64,000 bases of DNA, taken from Acetivibrio cellulolyticus CD2. Its GTDB lineage: Bacteria; Bacillota; Clostridia; Acetivibrionales; Acetivibrionaceae. Of this stretch, positions 48,808 to 57,362 are shown piece by piece. Position numbers and translations under genes: made by a program. The notes below the pieces were generated by a model. It was not told where the DNA came from. It did no database searches and worked only from the letters and a program-made list of their open reading frames with translations. The stretch is from positions 878,017 through 942,016 of the forward strand of contig NZ_JH556657.1 in the NCBI RefSeq assembly GCF_000179595.2, in the 5' to 3' direction. Each line of letters starts with the position of its first letter. Positions within the stretch are counted from its first letter, which is position 1.

Positions 48808-49210
48808 ATATACTCTCCCCTTAAATTTTTTATATATAAAATTATTTATATCTAACCTTTGTGATATTAGAAAAACAAAAAGTAACAGCCTTCGTTTAAA
48901 TTATATAATGCCCCCCCTAAATCTGTACAGACAATAAAAAGAAATATATAAGATATCTAAAAATGTAATGATGATCGGCATATTAGAGTATCCAAAAGCA
49001 TTAATTGGATTTTTAGCAAAATCCTTATAAAACTTGATATCATAATTTTAAAAGATAATCCGATATTAAATATAACAGCCATTTTTAGTTTGGTTATAAA
49101 TACCAATTTAGACAAAGATGCTATTTAAATTGATAACTACAGTTTTACAAAAATCTTCATTCTTTTGCCGCTACATTATTTAAATAATATATTTATAGGA
49201 GATAATTATT
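48808..49210. other. Intergenic region between divergent GH9 and comFB-like genes
   Basis: 403 bp, AT-rich, holding both start regions and an isolated run of seven C at about 48911-48917. I see no ORF, structured RNA or convincing promoter. Confidence 0.4.
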
Positions 49211-49522
49211 ATGAGAGAATTTAGAGACAACCTTTATACAAAAGCCGGGCTCGAAAACCTTGCAGAAAATTTGGTACTTCAAGAGCTATATGATTTTTCT
49301 AAAAAAATTGAGCAAACACAAAATTCTGAATTTTGTGTTTGTAGTATTTGTCTGGCTGACGTAGCTGCTATTGTTCTTAACGATCTAAAACCATACTATT
49401 GTTCAAACTTTATAGACAAAGATAAAAATTCCGATTATTTCTCAAAGTACAAATCAGAAGTTCAACAAAAAATACTCAAAGCCTTTGAAATGGTTAAAAA
49501 GAATCCTCACCATGAAAAATAG
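49211..49522 (+). CDS. comFB: ComFB-family protein
   Basis: 103 residues. It carries the ComFB pattern: LAENLVLQELYDF, then CVCSICLADVAAIVLNDLKPYY, with three cysteines. The family was named from the comF competence operon and resembles c-di-nucleotide-binding relatives described in cyanobacteria; its role here is not known. RBS aggag is 9 nt before the ATG. Confidence 0.88.
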   Translation: MREFRDNLYTKAGLENLAENLVLQELYDFSKKIEQTQNSEFCVCSICLADVAAIVLNDLKPYYCSNFIDKDKNSDYFSKYKSEVQQKILKAFEMVKKNPHHEK

Positions 49523-49577
49523 TTTGAAATTGACAATAAGTAAACCATCTTGAGTTTTACGTGCTTAAAAAAGTTAT

Positions 49578-49631
49578 TGCTCCATAGATAGCAAAAGCTT
49601 TGTTTTTCAGCTTGTTGCTATCTATGGAGCA
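49578..49631. terminator. Long bidirectional hairpin
   Basis: A 17-bp perfect stem (tgctccatagatagcaa / ttgctatctatggagca) with a further small inner stem, between the convergent comFB-like and radical SAM genes. Confidence 0.85.
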
Positions 49632-49655
49632 TATCATTTTAATCAACTATCCTTT

Positions 49656-51014
49656 TTATGTGCCAAGCTTGTATTTATTTACCAACTTATGTTTCCAAAG
49701 CATACATTCCAACGGATTTTTACTCATTATATTATCGGTCAAAAGCAAAGCTATTGCCCTGCATCCTCCCCCACAATACTTAAAATCATCGCAAGCTGCA
49801 CAATCCTGATTTCTACTTTTAATTTCATACCTCTTTATGTCTATAATGCTGTGCAACGAGGATCTTTCCCAAGCTTCTGAGAGACTATCATGGGTCAGAT
49901 TAGGCATTCCGCTTACAATTTTAGTATCTGTATAGCATGGGCATGGAAGCAATACTCCATCAGGAAGTAAAAATAAAATCTCTCTACAAACATCACACGC
50001 ATAACTATCTTCAGCTAACTCTAGTGCCTTGCCATCAGATGATTCAAGATTACTATCATAATTGAAAAAATAACTGAGGCTAAAAGAAAAAGGCTTCCCA
50101 TCATTTTTCCATATCTCATGTATTTCATTCATATTTTTTTCAACTTCATCCGGCGACAATTCTGTACTTTGCTTTTTCCAATCTCCAATTTTATCCGGGG
50201 AAGCTACCTTCCATTTTCTAATATTCATTGTTTTTAAATATTTGTAGGTTTCCTTTAAGCTGGATATGTTAAGTTTATCTATGCAAGTTGATATTTCTAC
50301 CGGAAATCCTGCGTCAACTACTCTTTTAATTGCTTCAATTGTGAGAGACTCGACACCATTTATTCCCCTCATTAAATCGTGAGCGCCTATTCCATCAAAG
50401 CTTATTTGTATAGTCGGCTTTGTTCCTAAAATGCTTTCAAGCTTTTTTAGAATTTCATCATTAACCAGTATACCATTAGTACATATTTGAGGAACTCTTA
50501 TCCCCGATTGGGTTAACTTATCAATTATATCGAATATATCCTTCCTTAAAAAAGGCTCTCCTCCTGTGAGAGAAACTTCGAGAACATTAGCTTTTTCTAT
50601 TTGCTTAATAATATCTACTACTTGATCAAATGGCAGTTCACCAAATTTGTTTGAAGGTGATTCCATATAGCAATGTCGGCATTTTAAATTACACCTGCCG
50701 GTAACAGCCCAATGAATTTTTTTAAGTATCTTATTTTCCGCCCTTTTATATTGTTGAGCAGAAGATAATCTATCATTATATGTACACTTAATAACAATAC
50801 CCTTATCTATGAATTTTTCCAACCTTTTGATATGAAACGGTAGAAACGCTGCTGAATTAAAATTAGTAAGACCATCACACGAGAGAAGCACATATGTATC
50901 AATATCATCAGGTAAAAGGAAGTCGCCATTCTTTGTATTAAACAGTCCAAGCTTTATATCTTTCCAACCGCGTAAGACCCAATCATTGGTTATTTTAGCA
51001 TATATCTTATCCAT
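49656..51014 (-). CDS. Radical SAM/SPASM peptide maturase
   Basis: 452 residues. An N-terminal domain of about 95 residues may bind the leader peptide. The radical SAM core holds the cluster motif C108-C112-C115 (CNLKCRHC), LTGGEPFLR and a TIM-barrel pattern. A C-terminal SPASM region (about 340-445) has many cysteines (CDVC, CPCY, CAACDDFKYCGGGCRA) for auxiliary clusters. Its general look matches maturases such as CcpM of Cys-rich peptides. The gene for a Nif11-type leader peptide lies 146 bp upstream on the same strand, so that peptide is the likely substrate. The exact chemistry is unknown. Confidence 0.88.
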   Translation of the reverse strand: MDKIYAKITNDWVLRGWKDIKLGLFNTKNGDFLLPDDIDTYVLLSCDGLTNFNSAAFLPFHIKRLEKFIDKGIVIKCTYNDRLSSAQQYKRAENKILKKIHWAVTGRCNLKCRHCYMESPSNKFGELPFDQVVDIIKQIEKANVLEVSLTGGEPFLRKDIFDIIDKLTQSGIRVPQICTNGILVNDEILKKLESILGTKPTIQISFDGIGAHDLMRGINGVESLTIEAIKRVVDAGFPVEISTCIDKLNISSLKETYKYLKTMNIRKWKVASPDKIGDWKKQSTELSPDEVEKNMNEIHEIWKNDGKPFSFSLSYFFNYDSNLESSDGKALELAEDSYACDVCREILFLLPDGVLLPCPCYTDTKIVSGMPNLTHDSLSEAWERSSLHSIIDIKRYEIKSRNQDCAACDDFKYCGGGCRAIALLLTDNIMSKNPLECMLWKHKLVNKYKLGT

Positions 51015-51109
51015 AAATGCATCATTTCCTTTCTCTTTATCAAATGTGCTAAAATGAGGTTAACCTGCATTTTATGTTTCTAGACTGAATATATCCTTAA
51101 AATATTAGC

Positions 51110-51140
51110 TGCCGCCATTAACTTATATATAATGGCGGCA
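51110..51140 (-). terminator. Hairpin between precursor peptide and maturase genes
   Basis: An 11-bp perfect stem (tgccgccatta / taatggcggca) lies 20 bp after the precursor stop. A partial terminator here would give more peptide than enzyme mRNA, common in peptide natural-product operons. Confidence 0.75.
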
Positions 51141-51160
51141 TTTCTGATAACAGAACTAAA

Positions 51161-51415
51161 CTACATTACCCCTGCACACTGAATTATACATGATGTTTTA
51201 ATTTCTAACTTCACAGCATCACACTCTCCATCACCAACTGTAATACTAATATTTTTTGCCTCAAACAGGTCATCCTCGCATAAATCGAACCCGTGCTGCA
51301 AAGCAAGATTTATAATTGCTTCTACATCGTCTGTTCCAGAAATTTTTTCAAGTTCACATTTAAGATCATCATCAGACTGAGCTTTCCTGTAAAAATCCAA
51401 CACATTTTCAACCAT
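51161..51415 (-). CDS. Nif11-type leader peptide precursor
   Basis: 84 residues. Residues 1-52 match the Nif11-like leader (VLDFYRKAQSDDDLKCELEK, VEAIINLALQHGFDL). There is no Gly-Gly cleavage site, but GDGEC (61-65) starts a short core with Cys65, Cys76 and Cys80 and the C-terminus KTSCIIQCAGVM. It is probably a ribosomally made, modified peptide whose cysteines are altered by the radical SAM enzyme downstream. RBS ggggagg. No transporter or peptidase gene is adjacent. Confidence 0.82.
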   Translation of the reverse strand: MVENVLDFYRKAQSDDDLKCELEKISGTDDVEAIINLALQHGFDLCEDDLFEAKNISITVGDGECDAVKLEIKTSCIIQCAGVM

Positions 51416-51512
51416 AAGATATTCCTCCCCATAATTATTTGTATTACAATTATATGTTGGGTAATATTAATTGAATACAAATGTAGCAAAATTATAGCTG
51501 AAGTTATTTCTT

Positions 51513-51541
51513 CATCCTGCCTAAGTACATTAGGCAGGATG
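51513..51541. promoter_or_regulatory. 12-bp perfect inverted repeat upstream of the Nif11-peptide gene
   Basis: catcctgcctaa and ttaggcaggatg are separated by gtaca. No T tract follows on either strand, so an operator or mRNA leader hairpin is more likely than a terminator. It lies about 100 bp before the precursor start and 170 bp before the divergent DUF2461 gene. Confidence 0.6.
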
Positions 51542-51713
51542 CTTGATAAAACATTTAAACTCTGTCAAAATAATAATATGCTACTGCATTTATTTTCGCT
51601 TTTAACCACTACATTTGTTATATAATATTTGTAGCACATATCAAATTTTGTAGGGGTAAAGTAAGTTGCACATGAAAATTAATATTTGAAAACATAATAT
51701 TCGGAGGTGTAAA

Positions 51714-52391
51714 ATGAGTTTTGGCGGATTTACAAGCGAAGCACTGAAATTCCTTTTAGAAAATAGATTTAATAATAGTAAGGATTGGTATGATAGCCAT
51801 AAAGACATATATAAGCAATATGTATATAACCCATTTGTTGGGCTTATAACAGAACTTGCGCCTACAATGACAGAAATAGACAGCCAGCTTTTGACCATTC
51901 CTTCAAAACTAATTTCCAGAGTACGAAGAGATACCCGTTTTACAAAGGACAAGTCACTGTATAGGGATAATGCCTGGCTTGTATTCCTGCGTGATAAATC
52001 TCAAATGTCTTCAGCCCCATGCTTTTGGTTTGAAATAGGCCAAAGCGGTTCAAGCTACGGTTTAGGATATTATGGCGCAGAAGCATCTTCAATGGCCAAT
52101 ATGCGTGAAATGATTCTCAATAGTCATCCCAAATTTATAAGTGCCTTGAAATGCTATGAATCCCAGAATACATTTGTTATCGGCGGCGAAATGTATAAGA
52201 GAAGCAAATTTCCAGACCAACCGGAGAACCTTAAAACCTGGCTGGATAGAAAAAATATTTACTTTGAATGCGTACAAAATGATTTTAGTCTTGCATTCTC
52301 GAAGGAATTGCCTGATATTTTGAAAAATGGATTCACAAGGCTAAAACCTATTTATGAATTTCTGTGTGCGGTTGAGTTATACAACAAATAA
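51714..52391 (+). CDS. DUF2461 family protein
   Basis: 225 residues of the TIGR02453/DUF2461 family: NNSKDWYDSHKDIYKQYV, ISRVRRDTRFTKDKSLYRDN, CFWFEIGQSGSSYGLGYYG. It is cytoplasmic and of unknown function. RBS cggaggt. It is divergent from the Nif11 peptide gene, with no evident link. Confidence 0.88.
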   Translation: MSFGGFTSEALKFLLENRFNNSKDWYDSHKDIYKQYVYNPFVGLITELAPTMTEIDSQLLTIPSKLISRVRRDTRFTKDKSLYRDNAWLVFLRDKSQMSSAPCFWFEIGQSGSSYGLGYYGAEASSMANMREMILNSHPKFISALKCYESQNTFVIGGEMYKRSKFPDQPENLKTWLDRKNIYFECVQNDFSLAFSKELPDILKNGFTRLKPIYEFLCAVELYNK

Positions 52392-52438
52392 ATACAACAT
52401 CACAACACATTCCCCATACATGGGGCAATAGAACAGAA

Positions 52439-52478
52439 AACGGCTATAAGCGTGTAGATATTTACAACTATAGCCGTT
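52439..52478. terminator. Hairpin between convergent genes
   Basis: Stem aacggctata / tatagccgtt with a 20-nt loop, 47 bp after the DUF2461 stop and just before the end of the convergent Cys-rich gene. Confidence 0.7.
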
Positions 52479-52525
52479 CAATTTACCTACCATTAAGAAC
52501 TATGACAAATATCAACTTTCGTAAT

Positions 52526-52729
52526 TTAATACCATTCTCCGTCGCTACCATTACAAACCTTTATCTTACCGTTCATATTTACTGTTGAACCGGGGGAATA
52601 TTCTTTACTCTCATACATACAATTTTTCCTGATAGGACCTTGAGTAGTTCCATCACTGACCATAGCCTGGGTATACATGCGGCATAAGTAAGGACACTGG
52701 TAATAGGCATAGGGACATATACTACACAT
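52526..52729 (-). CDS. Small Cys-rich protein with N-terminal CxxCPY and DUF1496-like tail
   Basis: 67 residues from the ATG at 52729 (aaggaag RBS 8 nt away; a GTG three codons earlier is possible). The N-terminus, MCSICPYAYYQCPYLC, carries four cysteines with two CPY motifs. The C-terminal half (YSPGSTVNMNGKIKVC, then DGEWY) resembles the short DUF1496/VWC-like pattern. The protein at 57721 starts with a similar MHCYYCPY. Such Cys/Tyr-rich proteins occur among spore-coat proteins, so a coat role is possible but unproved. Confidence 0.65.
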   Translation of the reverse strand: MCSICPYAYYQCPYLCRMYTQAMVSDGTTQGPIRKNCMYESKEYSPGSTVNMNGKIKVCNGSDGEWY

Positions 52730-52879
52730 GTAAATCACTTCCTTAAATTGTTTATATCATATATTATGTTAATATCAATAAATAAGTTCCAGGTTTTTCG
52801 ATTCTAAGAAATTTTAGCTTAAGAGAAAAGATGCTGCACACCCGCGTTTTTCAAAATATAACGCCCAAAGGGTTTATTT

Positions 52880-52908
52880 TTGCTTTATGCTATATATAAG
52901 TGTATAAT
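52880..52908 (+). promoter_or_regulatory. Sigma-A-like promoter upstream of yabG
   Basis: ttgctt and tataat are separated by exactly 17 bp, leaving a leader of about 130 nt before the yabG-like start. The rest of the 313-bp gap shows no ORF. This suggests possible vegetative expression. Confidence 0.55.
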
Positions 52909-53042
52909 AGTTTGTTTAGTTAGGGTTACGAACCAACTAGTGGCTATTGCATAATCAGAATGAGTAGTCACTTCTTATTATAAATTTCATATTATGTATT
53001 ACATTATGTAAAATAACTCTAAACATAATAAGGAGTAGATTA

Positions 53043-53963
53043 ATGATGATACAAATAGGTGATATTGTAACAATCAAATCTTACAGGAATGATGATTTGT
53101 GGCGTGTTATAGATATTTGCCAACAAGGTGTGGAAATTGCCAAATTAAAGGGATTGACCAATCGTAGTATTATACGTACCCCTACTTACCTTCTTACTGG
53201 AGTAAACCAGCAAAACATCAGGAAAACATTGAATAACCGTCAGCTCAATGACCAATGGGCTTTTGCACAGTTCTTGCAAAAAAAAAGGTCTTCTATGAAT
53301 GAATTTGGCAATAATATATTTTATAAAAATCCAGGCAAAGTGCTGCATCTGGATGGTGCTGAAGAATATGTGAATGATTGTATTGGAAAATATAAGGAAC
53401 TGGGAATTTCGGCAAATGGCTACTTTATAAATTCTTCTGAAATGTCTAAAAAAGTTGCCGAATTGCTTGAAAAACACCAACCTGATATTCTGATCATTAC
53501 CGGACATGATGGATATGATTCTTCGAAAGACATGTATTCGCTTGATTCCTATTATAATTCTAAAGATTATGTGGAAACGGTAAAAGAAGCTCGAAAATAT
53601 TATAATAAAAATAACTTGATTATTTTTGCTGGAGCTTGTTACTCCTATTTTGAAGCCTTAATGGCAGCCGGTGCAAACTTTGCAAGTTCCCCTACAAGAG
53701 TATCAATCGATATTTATGACCCGGTTATTGTCGCAGACAGAGTAGCTTTTACCCCATTGCTTCAAAAAGCGGACCTTATGGAGGTTATATTTAGCACAAA
53801 ATACGGTATGGGCAGTATCGGAGGAATTGATACCGAGGGTTGCATGAGAAACAGTATTCCCAGTATAAACGCTCCTGTTCCCAGGATAAATGCTCCTAAC
53901 AAATATGTAACTACTCACAGACAGTATTATCCACATCCCATGTTTTACAGTCAACATCCTTGA
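53043..53963 (+). CDS. yabG: YabG-family sporulation protease
   Basis: 306 residues, close to the usual 290-300. It has the family order: IGDIVTIKSYRNDDLWRVI at the N-terminus, PGKVLHLDG (97-105), ITGHDGYD with His155, and FAGACYSYFEAL with Cys199, then GANFASSPTRV and the C-terminal GIDTEGCMR. YabG is a spore-specific cysteine protease that trims coat and cortex proteins such as SpoIVA. The active-site neighbourhood has SYFEAL where Bacillus has SHFESL. It lies 406 bp upstream of the radical SAM/repeat-peptide operon on the same strand, with a terminator between, so a functional link is suggestive only. Confidence 0.92.
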   Translation: MMIQIGDIVTIKSYRNDDLWRVIDICQQGVEIAKLKGLTNRSIIRTPTYLLTGVNQQNIRKTLNNRQLNDQWAFAQFLQKKRSSMNEFGNNIFYKNPGKVLHLDGAEEYVNDCIGKYKELGISANGYFINSSEMSKKVAELLEKHQPDILIITGHDGYDSSKDMYSLDSYYNSKDYVETVKEARKYYNKNNLIIFAGACYSYFEALMAAGANFASSPTRVSIDIYDPVIVADRVAFTPLLQKADLMEVIFSTKYGMGSIGGIDTEGCMRNSIPSINAPVPRINAPNKYVTTHRQYYPHPMFYSQHP

Positions 53964-54024
53964 TATCTTGATGGCGACACCAAATGATGAATTGGTCCTA
54001 GTAGACAATTAAAACGGATCTAAA

Positions 54025-54096
54025 AATAAAATCTCGGGGGCATTTAGCTCCACTCGATTTTGCCTCTTTCACTTCGTTCGAAAGCGGCGAAATAAC
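54025..54096 (+). repeat. Dispersed structured 3'-UTR element, copy 2
   Basis: About 65 bp after the yabG stop. It aligns with the minus strand of 23780-23850 over some 70 bp with about seven differences and one indel. GGGGC-AUUUA-GCUCC here against GGGC-AUUUA-GCCC in copy 1 keeps the pairing, which suggests a selected RNA fold. Confidence 0.8.
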
Positions 54097-54123
54097 AAAA
54101 ATCCCGGAAACGGGATTTTTGTT
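54094..54123 (+). terminator. Perfect terminator after yabG
   Basis: aacaaaaatcccg, loop gaaa, cgggatttttgtt: a 13-bp perfect stem with a T tract. The remaining gap to 54368 is AT-rich with no ORF seen. Confidence 0.92.
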
Positions 54124-54368
54124 ACAATAGGCTTTTTTCTATGTTAAATTTTAACAATTCGAGTGTAATACAGAATAGTAATCATAACAGGAGTTGGTGT
54201 TAATTAAGCATTAAAAATGTAACATTGTTTATAAATCCACATATAATAAGCATATGCAATTTTTTATACTTATACATACTTAAAACCTTATAGAAAAAAT
54301 GACCTGAAATTAAAATACTAATTTTTTTGATCTATCTAAAAAAGTGGAATTGGGGGTATGCTTAAATT

Positions 54369-56078
54369 ATGAATTTTTCAATTATAAAAAGTGACGGCAC
54401 AATCGATGAAAACCAACCAATAAAATTCGGCAGCAGAGTAAAATGTATTATGGATGAAGAGTTGAGCAGATTTTCATTATATAATATTGACAATGTGCCC
54501 TTAAAAAAATATCCAGTATTTAATTCAAATGAAACAGCACTCCTTGATTTGTTCGTGGGAACCACATATAAAGACTTGAAAGAAAAGATGCCTCAAGATT
54601 CTCTTAAAAGTAATATTGAATACCTGATTGATAAAGGATTTTTCATGGCTGAAAAAGATCCGCTCGGGTATACTAAAGAATTTAGAAATACTTATAATAA
54701 ACGTTATTTTGAGCTTAGCCCCGAAATTCTCTGTGATCTGGAGCAAAAGCTTGAAGAGTACAATGCAAACCCCAATATACCGTGGTCATGCTTCAGGCCT
54801 CATCCTAAAGCCCCAAATATTGAGGTTTCTCTCTTAATAACAGATATGTGCAACCTAAAATGCACTTATTGCCATGTTTTAGACAATGTCGATTCAAAAG
54901 CAGGACATTCTGTCGGTAAAATAATGGATGAAAAAACACTGCATGATTTTGCACAAGTATTTTTTGACTATATAAAGATCAGGTATGGTACAGGTCGACT
55001 TACTGTTGTTTTTTTTGGAGGCCAGCCCTCACTGAAAGGCAAAGTAAGAGATATGCTGCATAAAGCTGCCGATTACCTCTCAAAGGAGGCAGCCAGACAA
55101 AAAATTTATATAGTTTTCAAAATTGACGATAACGGTACACAAATAGATGATCAAATAATAGAACTCTACAAAAAATATAATTTTCGAGTCAGTATTTCGT
55201 TTGATCCTCCAATGGATGTAAACAGCATACAACGTTCATTTATAAATCCGCATCTGAACAGCGGCACGGTTGTTGACGAAGGAATTCGATATCTGCTGGC
55301 AAATGGTATAAACTTAGGTATGAGAGCAACGGTTAGTAACCTGAACCAGCAGCATATTGTCAAATCCATAAGCTATTATGCAAAGCTAGGGCTTCGATGT
55401 GCTTCGTTTATACCAATGCAGGATGTCACACATGGAAAAAAAGTAACCGAAGTTTCTGCACCTGAACCATCCATTCTATTTGAAGAGTATAAAAGAGCCT
55501 TTGAATATGTATTGGAATTGTATGAAAAAGATGGCATCATTTTTGAGCTTGGACCTGTTACTTCAATTATAAGCTCAATAGTTAAGGGTGGAAGAATTCA
55601 GTCCTGCGGAATGGGTGATATTTATTTTGCTGTAAACACCTCAGGAGAGGTATTTACATGCCATAGAGATTTGATAAGTGAATTCTATGTTGCCCATGTT
55701 TCTGAAGATGATTTTTTAAATAAAATGTTCAATATTCCTATTAACCAAACTTGCCCTACAGTCTATACTTATTTTGATCCTGAGATTTATTGTTCTTCCA
55801 TGGACTGTTCCTGTAAAAAGGATCTTCCTCAAAACTGTAGTAATTGTGATGTTTTGGCTTTTTGCGGAGGGCTTTGTCCCGGTGCAAGCTTTGCCCACTA
55901 CGGATGCCTGAACCATGGGGCGTCAGAGCTATTGGATTCCGATCCATGTAACGCTGAAAATAAATGCAAGTGGAGCAAGGAACTTATAAAATACTTCTTC
56001 TGGAAATATATCAATTCAAAGGAAGATTCAATGTTTTACAGGTATACTGTTGATTTGCTTGGGGGGAAAGTAAAATGA
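54369..56078 (+). CDS. Radical SAM/SPASM maturase 1 of the CYVEN-peptide operon
   Basis: 569 residues. The first ~145 residues form a winged-helix-like peptide-binding (RRE-like) region. The radical SAM core begins at C161-C165-C168 (CNLKCTYC), with VVFFGGQPS in place of the usual GGEP. The SPASM region (about 430-545) is very Cys-rich: CHRD, CSSMDCSCKK, NCSNCDVLAFCGGLCPG. It should carry the catalytic cluster plus auxiliary clusters and modify peptide side chains or backbone, as thioether-forming maturases do. It starts the operon and overlaps the next gene by 4 bp (ATGA). The RBS (gggggt) is about 11 nt away. Confidence 0.88.
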   Translation: MNFSIIKSDGTIDENQPIKFGSRVKCIMDEELSRFSLYNIDNVPLKKYPVFNSNETALLDLFVGTTYKDLKEKMPQDSLKSNIEYLIDKGFFMAEKDPLGYTKEFRNTYNKRYFELSPEILCDLEQKLEEYNANPNIPWSCFRPHPKAPNIEVSLLITDMCNLKCTYCHVLDNVDSKAGHSVGKIMDEKTLHDFAQVFFDYIKIRYGTGRLTVVFFGGQPSLKGKVRDMLHKAADYLSKEAARQKIYIVFKIDDNGTQIDDQIIELYKKYNFRVSISFDPPMDVNSIQRSFINPHLNSGTVVDEGIRYLLANGINLGMRATVSNLNQQHIVKSISYYAKLGLRCASFIPMQDVTHGKKVTEVSAPEPSILFEEYKRAFEYVLELYEKDGIIFELGPVTSIISSIVKGGRIQSCGMGDIYFAVNTSGEVFTCHRDLISEFYVAHVSEDDFLNKMFNIPINQTCPTVYTYFDPEIYCSSMDCSCKKDLPQNCSNCDVLAFCGGLCPGASFAHYGCLNHGASELLDSDPCNAENKCKWSKELIKYFFWKYINSKEDSMFYRYTVDLLGGKVK

Positions 56079-57061
56079 ACTTGCTGCTGACTAACAAATG
56101 CAACCAAAGATGCCCTTACTGCTTTCTTGCCGGCACCCTTGACCATGTGGATAAAGCCATGGAAGAAATAAGCATTGATAATTTTGAAATAGCATTAAAA
56201 TATGCCAGGGAATTCTTAGACTTTGGATTAAAGAAGCGGATAAATCTTTTGGGCGGAGAACCTACCTTGCATTCAAGATTTGAAGAGCTTCTTAGAAAAG
56301 CCATTTATCAAAAAACAAAAGATAATGCTGATGTAATTTTTCCTGTACATGTATTTTCAAACGGTCTTTTTGATATTGATCTTGCCAGATTTCTGGCAAA
56401 AGAACCCTGCGGACTGCTCTTAAATGTCAACGAGCCGGCATTCTATCCTTCTGCCTTGTGGGATAAACTTGAAAAAAACATTGTTGAAATAGGTACTTCA
56501 CGAAACAATAGAAATCTTGTTTGTCTCAGCATAAATCTGTATAAGCCTGAACAGGATTTTTCATATATTATCTCATTGGCACAAAAAAGCAAAATAAAAC
56601 ATATAAGAGCTGATATTGCGCGTCCAAACATACAAAAAAGCAATAGCCATGTTGCTCTGGACCGAATATCCCAAATGATTCCGTCTCTTCTCGCTTTAGC
56701 TGACCACTGCATAAAAAGCGGCATTTCTCTGGTAACCGATTGTTGCCTGCCTGTATGCTCTTTTAAGGATGAAGACCTAAAAATGCTTACAGACAAAGGA
56801 ATAACACCAAGTTTCAGCTGTCGAGGTGCAATAGATGTAAATACCGACCTTGAGGTATGGTACTGTATTCCTATGAAGGCGTTGAAGCTTGGCAAACTTA
56901 CGGATTACAAAAACGCACGCGAATTGGTGAAGGCTCTTGATAACAGTACATATACTTTAAAATGGATGACCAAGTCGCTGGACAGCTGCGAACTGTGTAA
57001 GTGGAGGTCTCTTAAGATTTGTCAAGGGGGATGTCTGGCATTAAAGGAGATGAAGGAATAG
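56075..57061 (+). CDS. Radical SAM protein 2 of the CYVEN-peptide operon
   Basis: 328 residues. The radical SAM motif C9-C13-C16 (CNQRCPYC) lies at the very N-terminus, with LLGGEPTLHS and VFSNG following. The C-terminus has a short SPASM-like Cys set (SCRGAIDV, WYCIP, CELCKWRSLKICQGGC). It lacks the N-terminal peptide-binding region of its partner. The 4-bp overlap shows translational coupling. The two enzymes probably act in turn or as a pair on the repeat peptide encoded 40 bp downstream; this is inference. Confidence 0.87.
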   Translation: MNLLLTNKCNQRCPYCFLAGTLDHVDKAMEEISIDNFEIALKYAREFLDFGLKKRINLLGGEPTLHSRFEELLRKAIYQKTKDNADVIFPVHVFSNGLFDIDLARFLAKEPCGLLLNVNEPAFYPSALWDKLEKNIVEIGTSRNNRNLVCLSINLYKPEQDFSYIISLAQKSKIKHIRADIARPNIQKSNSHVALDRISQMIPSLLALADHCIKSGISLVTDCCLPVCSFKDEDLKMLTDKGITPSFSCRGAIDVNTDLEVWYCIPMKALKLGKLTDYKNARELVKALDNSTYTLKWMTKSLDSCELCKWRSLKICQGGCLALKEMKE

Positions 57062-57101
57062 TTTTTAATTACGCAATTAAAACCAGGAAGGAGGTTAAAT
57101 A

Positions 57102-57362
57102 ATGATTGAAGTAGCCACTTTTTTTGGAAAAGACTCGCAAAGGAATGAAAATAACATCGGACCTTGCTATGTTGAAAACCCATGTTACGTTGAAAATCCA
57201 TGCTATGTGGAATACTCATGCTATGTAGAAAACCCATGCTATGTGGAAAACCCATGTTATGTGGAAAATACATGTTACGTTGAAAATCCATGTTACGTGG
57301 AGAATACGTGTTACGTTGAAAATCCATGCTATGTAGAAAACCCGTGCTATGTGAAGGATTAA
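57102..57362 (+). CDS. CYVENP hexapeptide-repeat Cys-rich precursor peptide
   Basis: 86 residues. A 21-residue leader (MIEVATFFGKDSQRNENNIG plus P) precedes eleven hexapeptide units of the form Cys-Tyr-Val-Glu-Asn-Pro; the fourth position is Glu in ten units, and the last ends CYVKD. Variants are CYVEYS and CYVENT. RBS ggagg is 8 nt before the ATG. It directly follows two radical SAM genes, the arrangement of Cys-rich ribosomal peptides such as ranthipeptides, where Cys sulfur is joined to a nearby Asp/Glu/Asn carbon. Each unit offers such a pair. No transporter or leader peptidase is adjacent except the YabG-like protease. Confidence 0.9.
   Translation: MIEVATFFGKDSQRNENNIGPCYVENPCYVENPCYVEYSCYVENPCYVENPCYVENTCYVENPCYVENTCYVENPCYVENPCYVKD
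57165..57359 (+). repeat. 18-bp tandem repeat coding CYVENP
   Basis: Eleven units in register with the codons. Synonymous codons vary freely (tgc/tgt, tat/tac, gtt/gtg/gta), so the units are old or under protein-level selection rather than freshly copied. Confidence 0.92.

Noticed and set aside
54200-54368. Sporulation-sigma promoter before the CYVEN operon
   Set aside because: Several catat-like motifs exist, but none with a correct -35 and spacing.
57022-57327. Minus-strand frame opposite the CYVEN peptide
   Set aside because: It is a mirror of the repeat; the plus frame has the RBS and follows the radical SAM genes.
57165-57359. CRISPR-like tandem array
   Set aside because: The 18-bp units are contiguous, without spacers, and in coding register.
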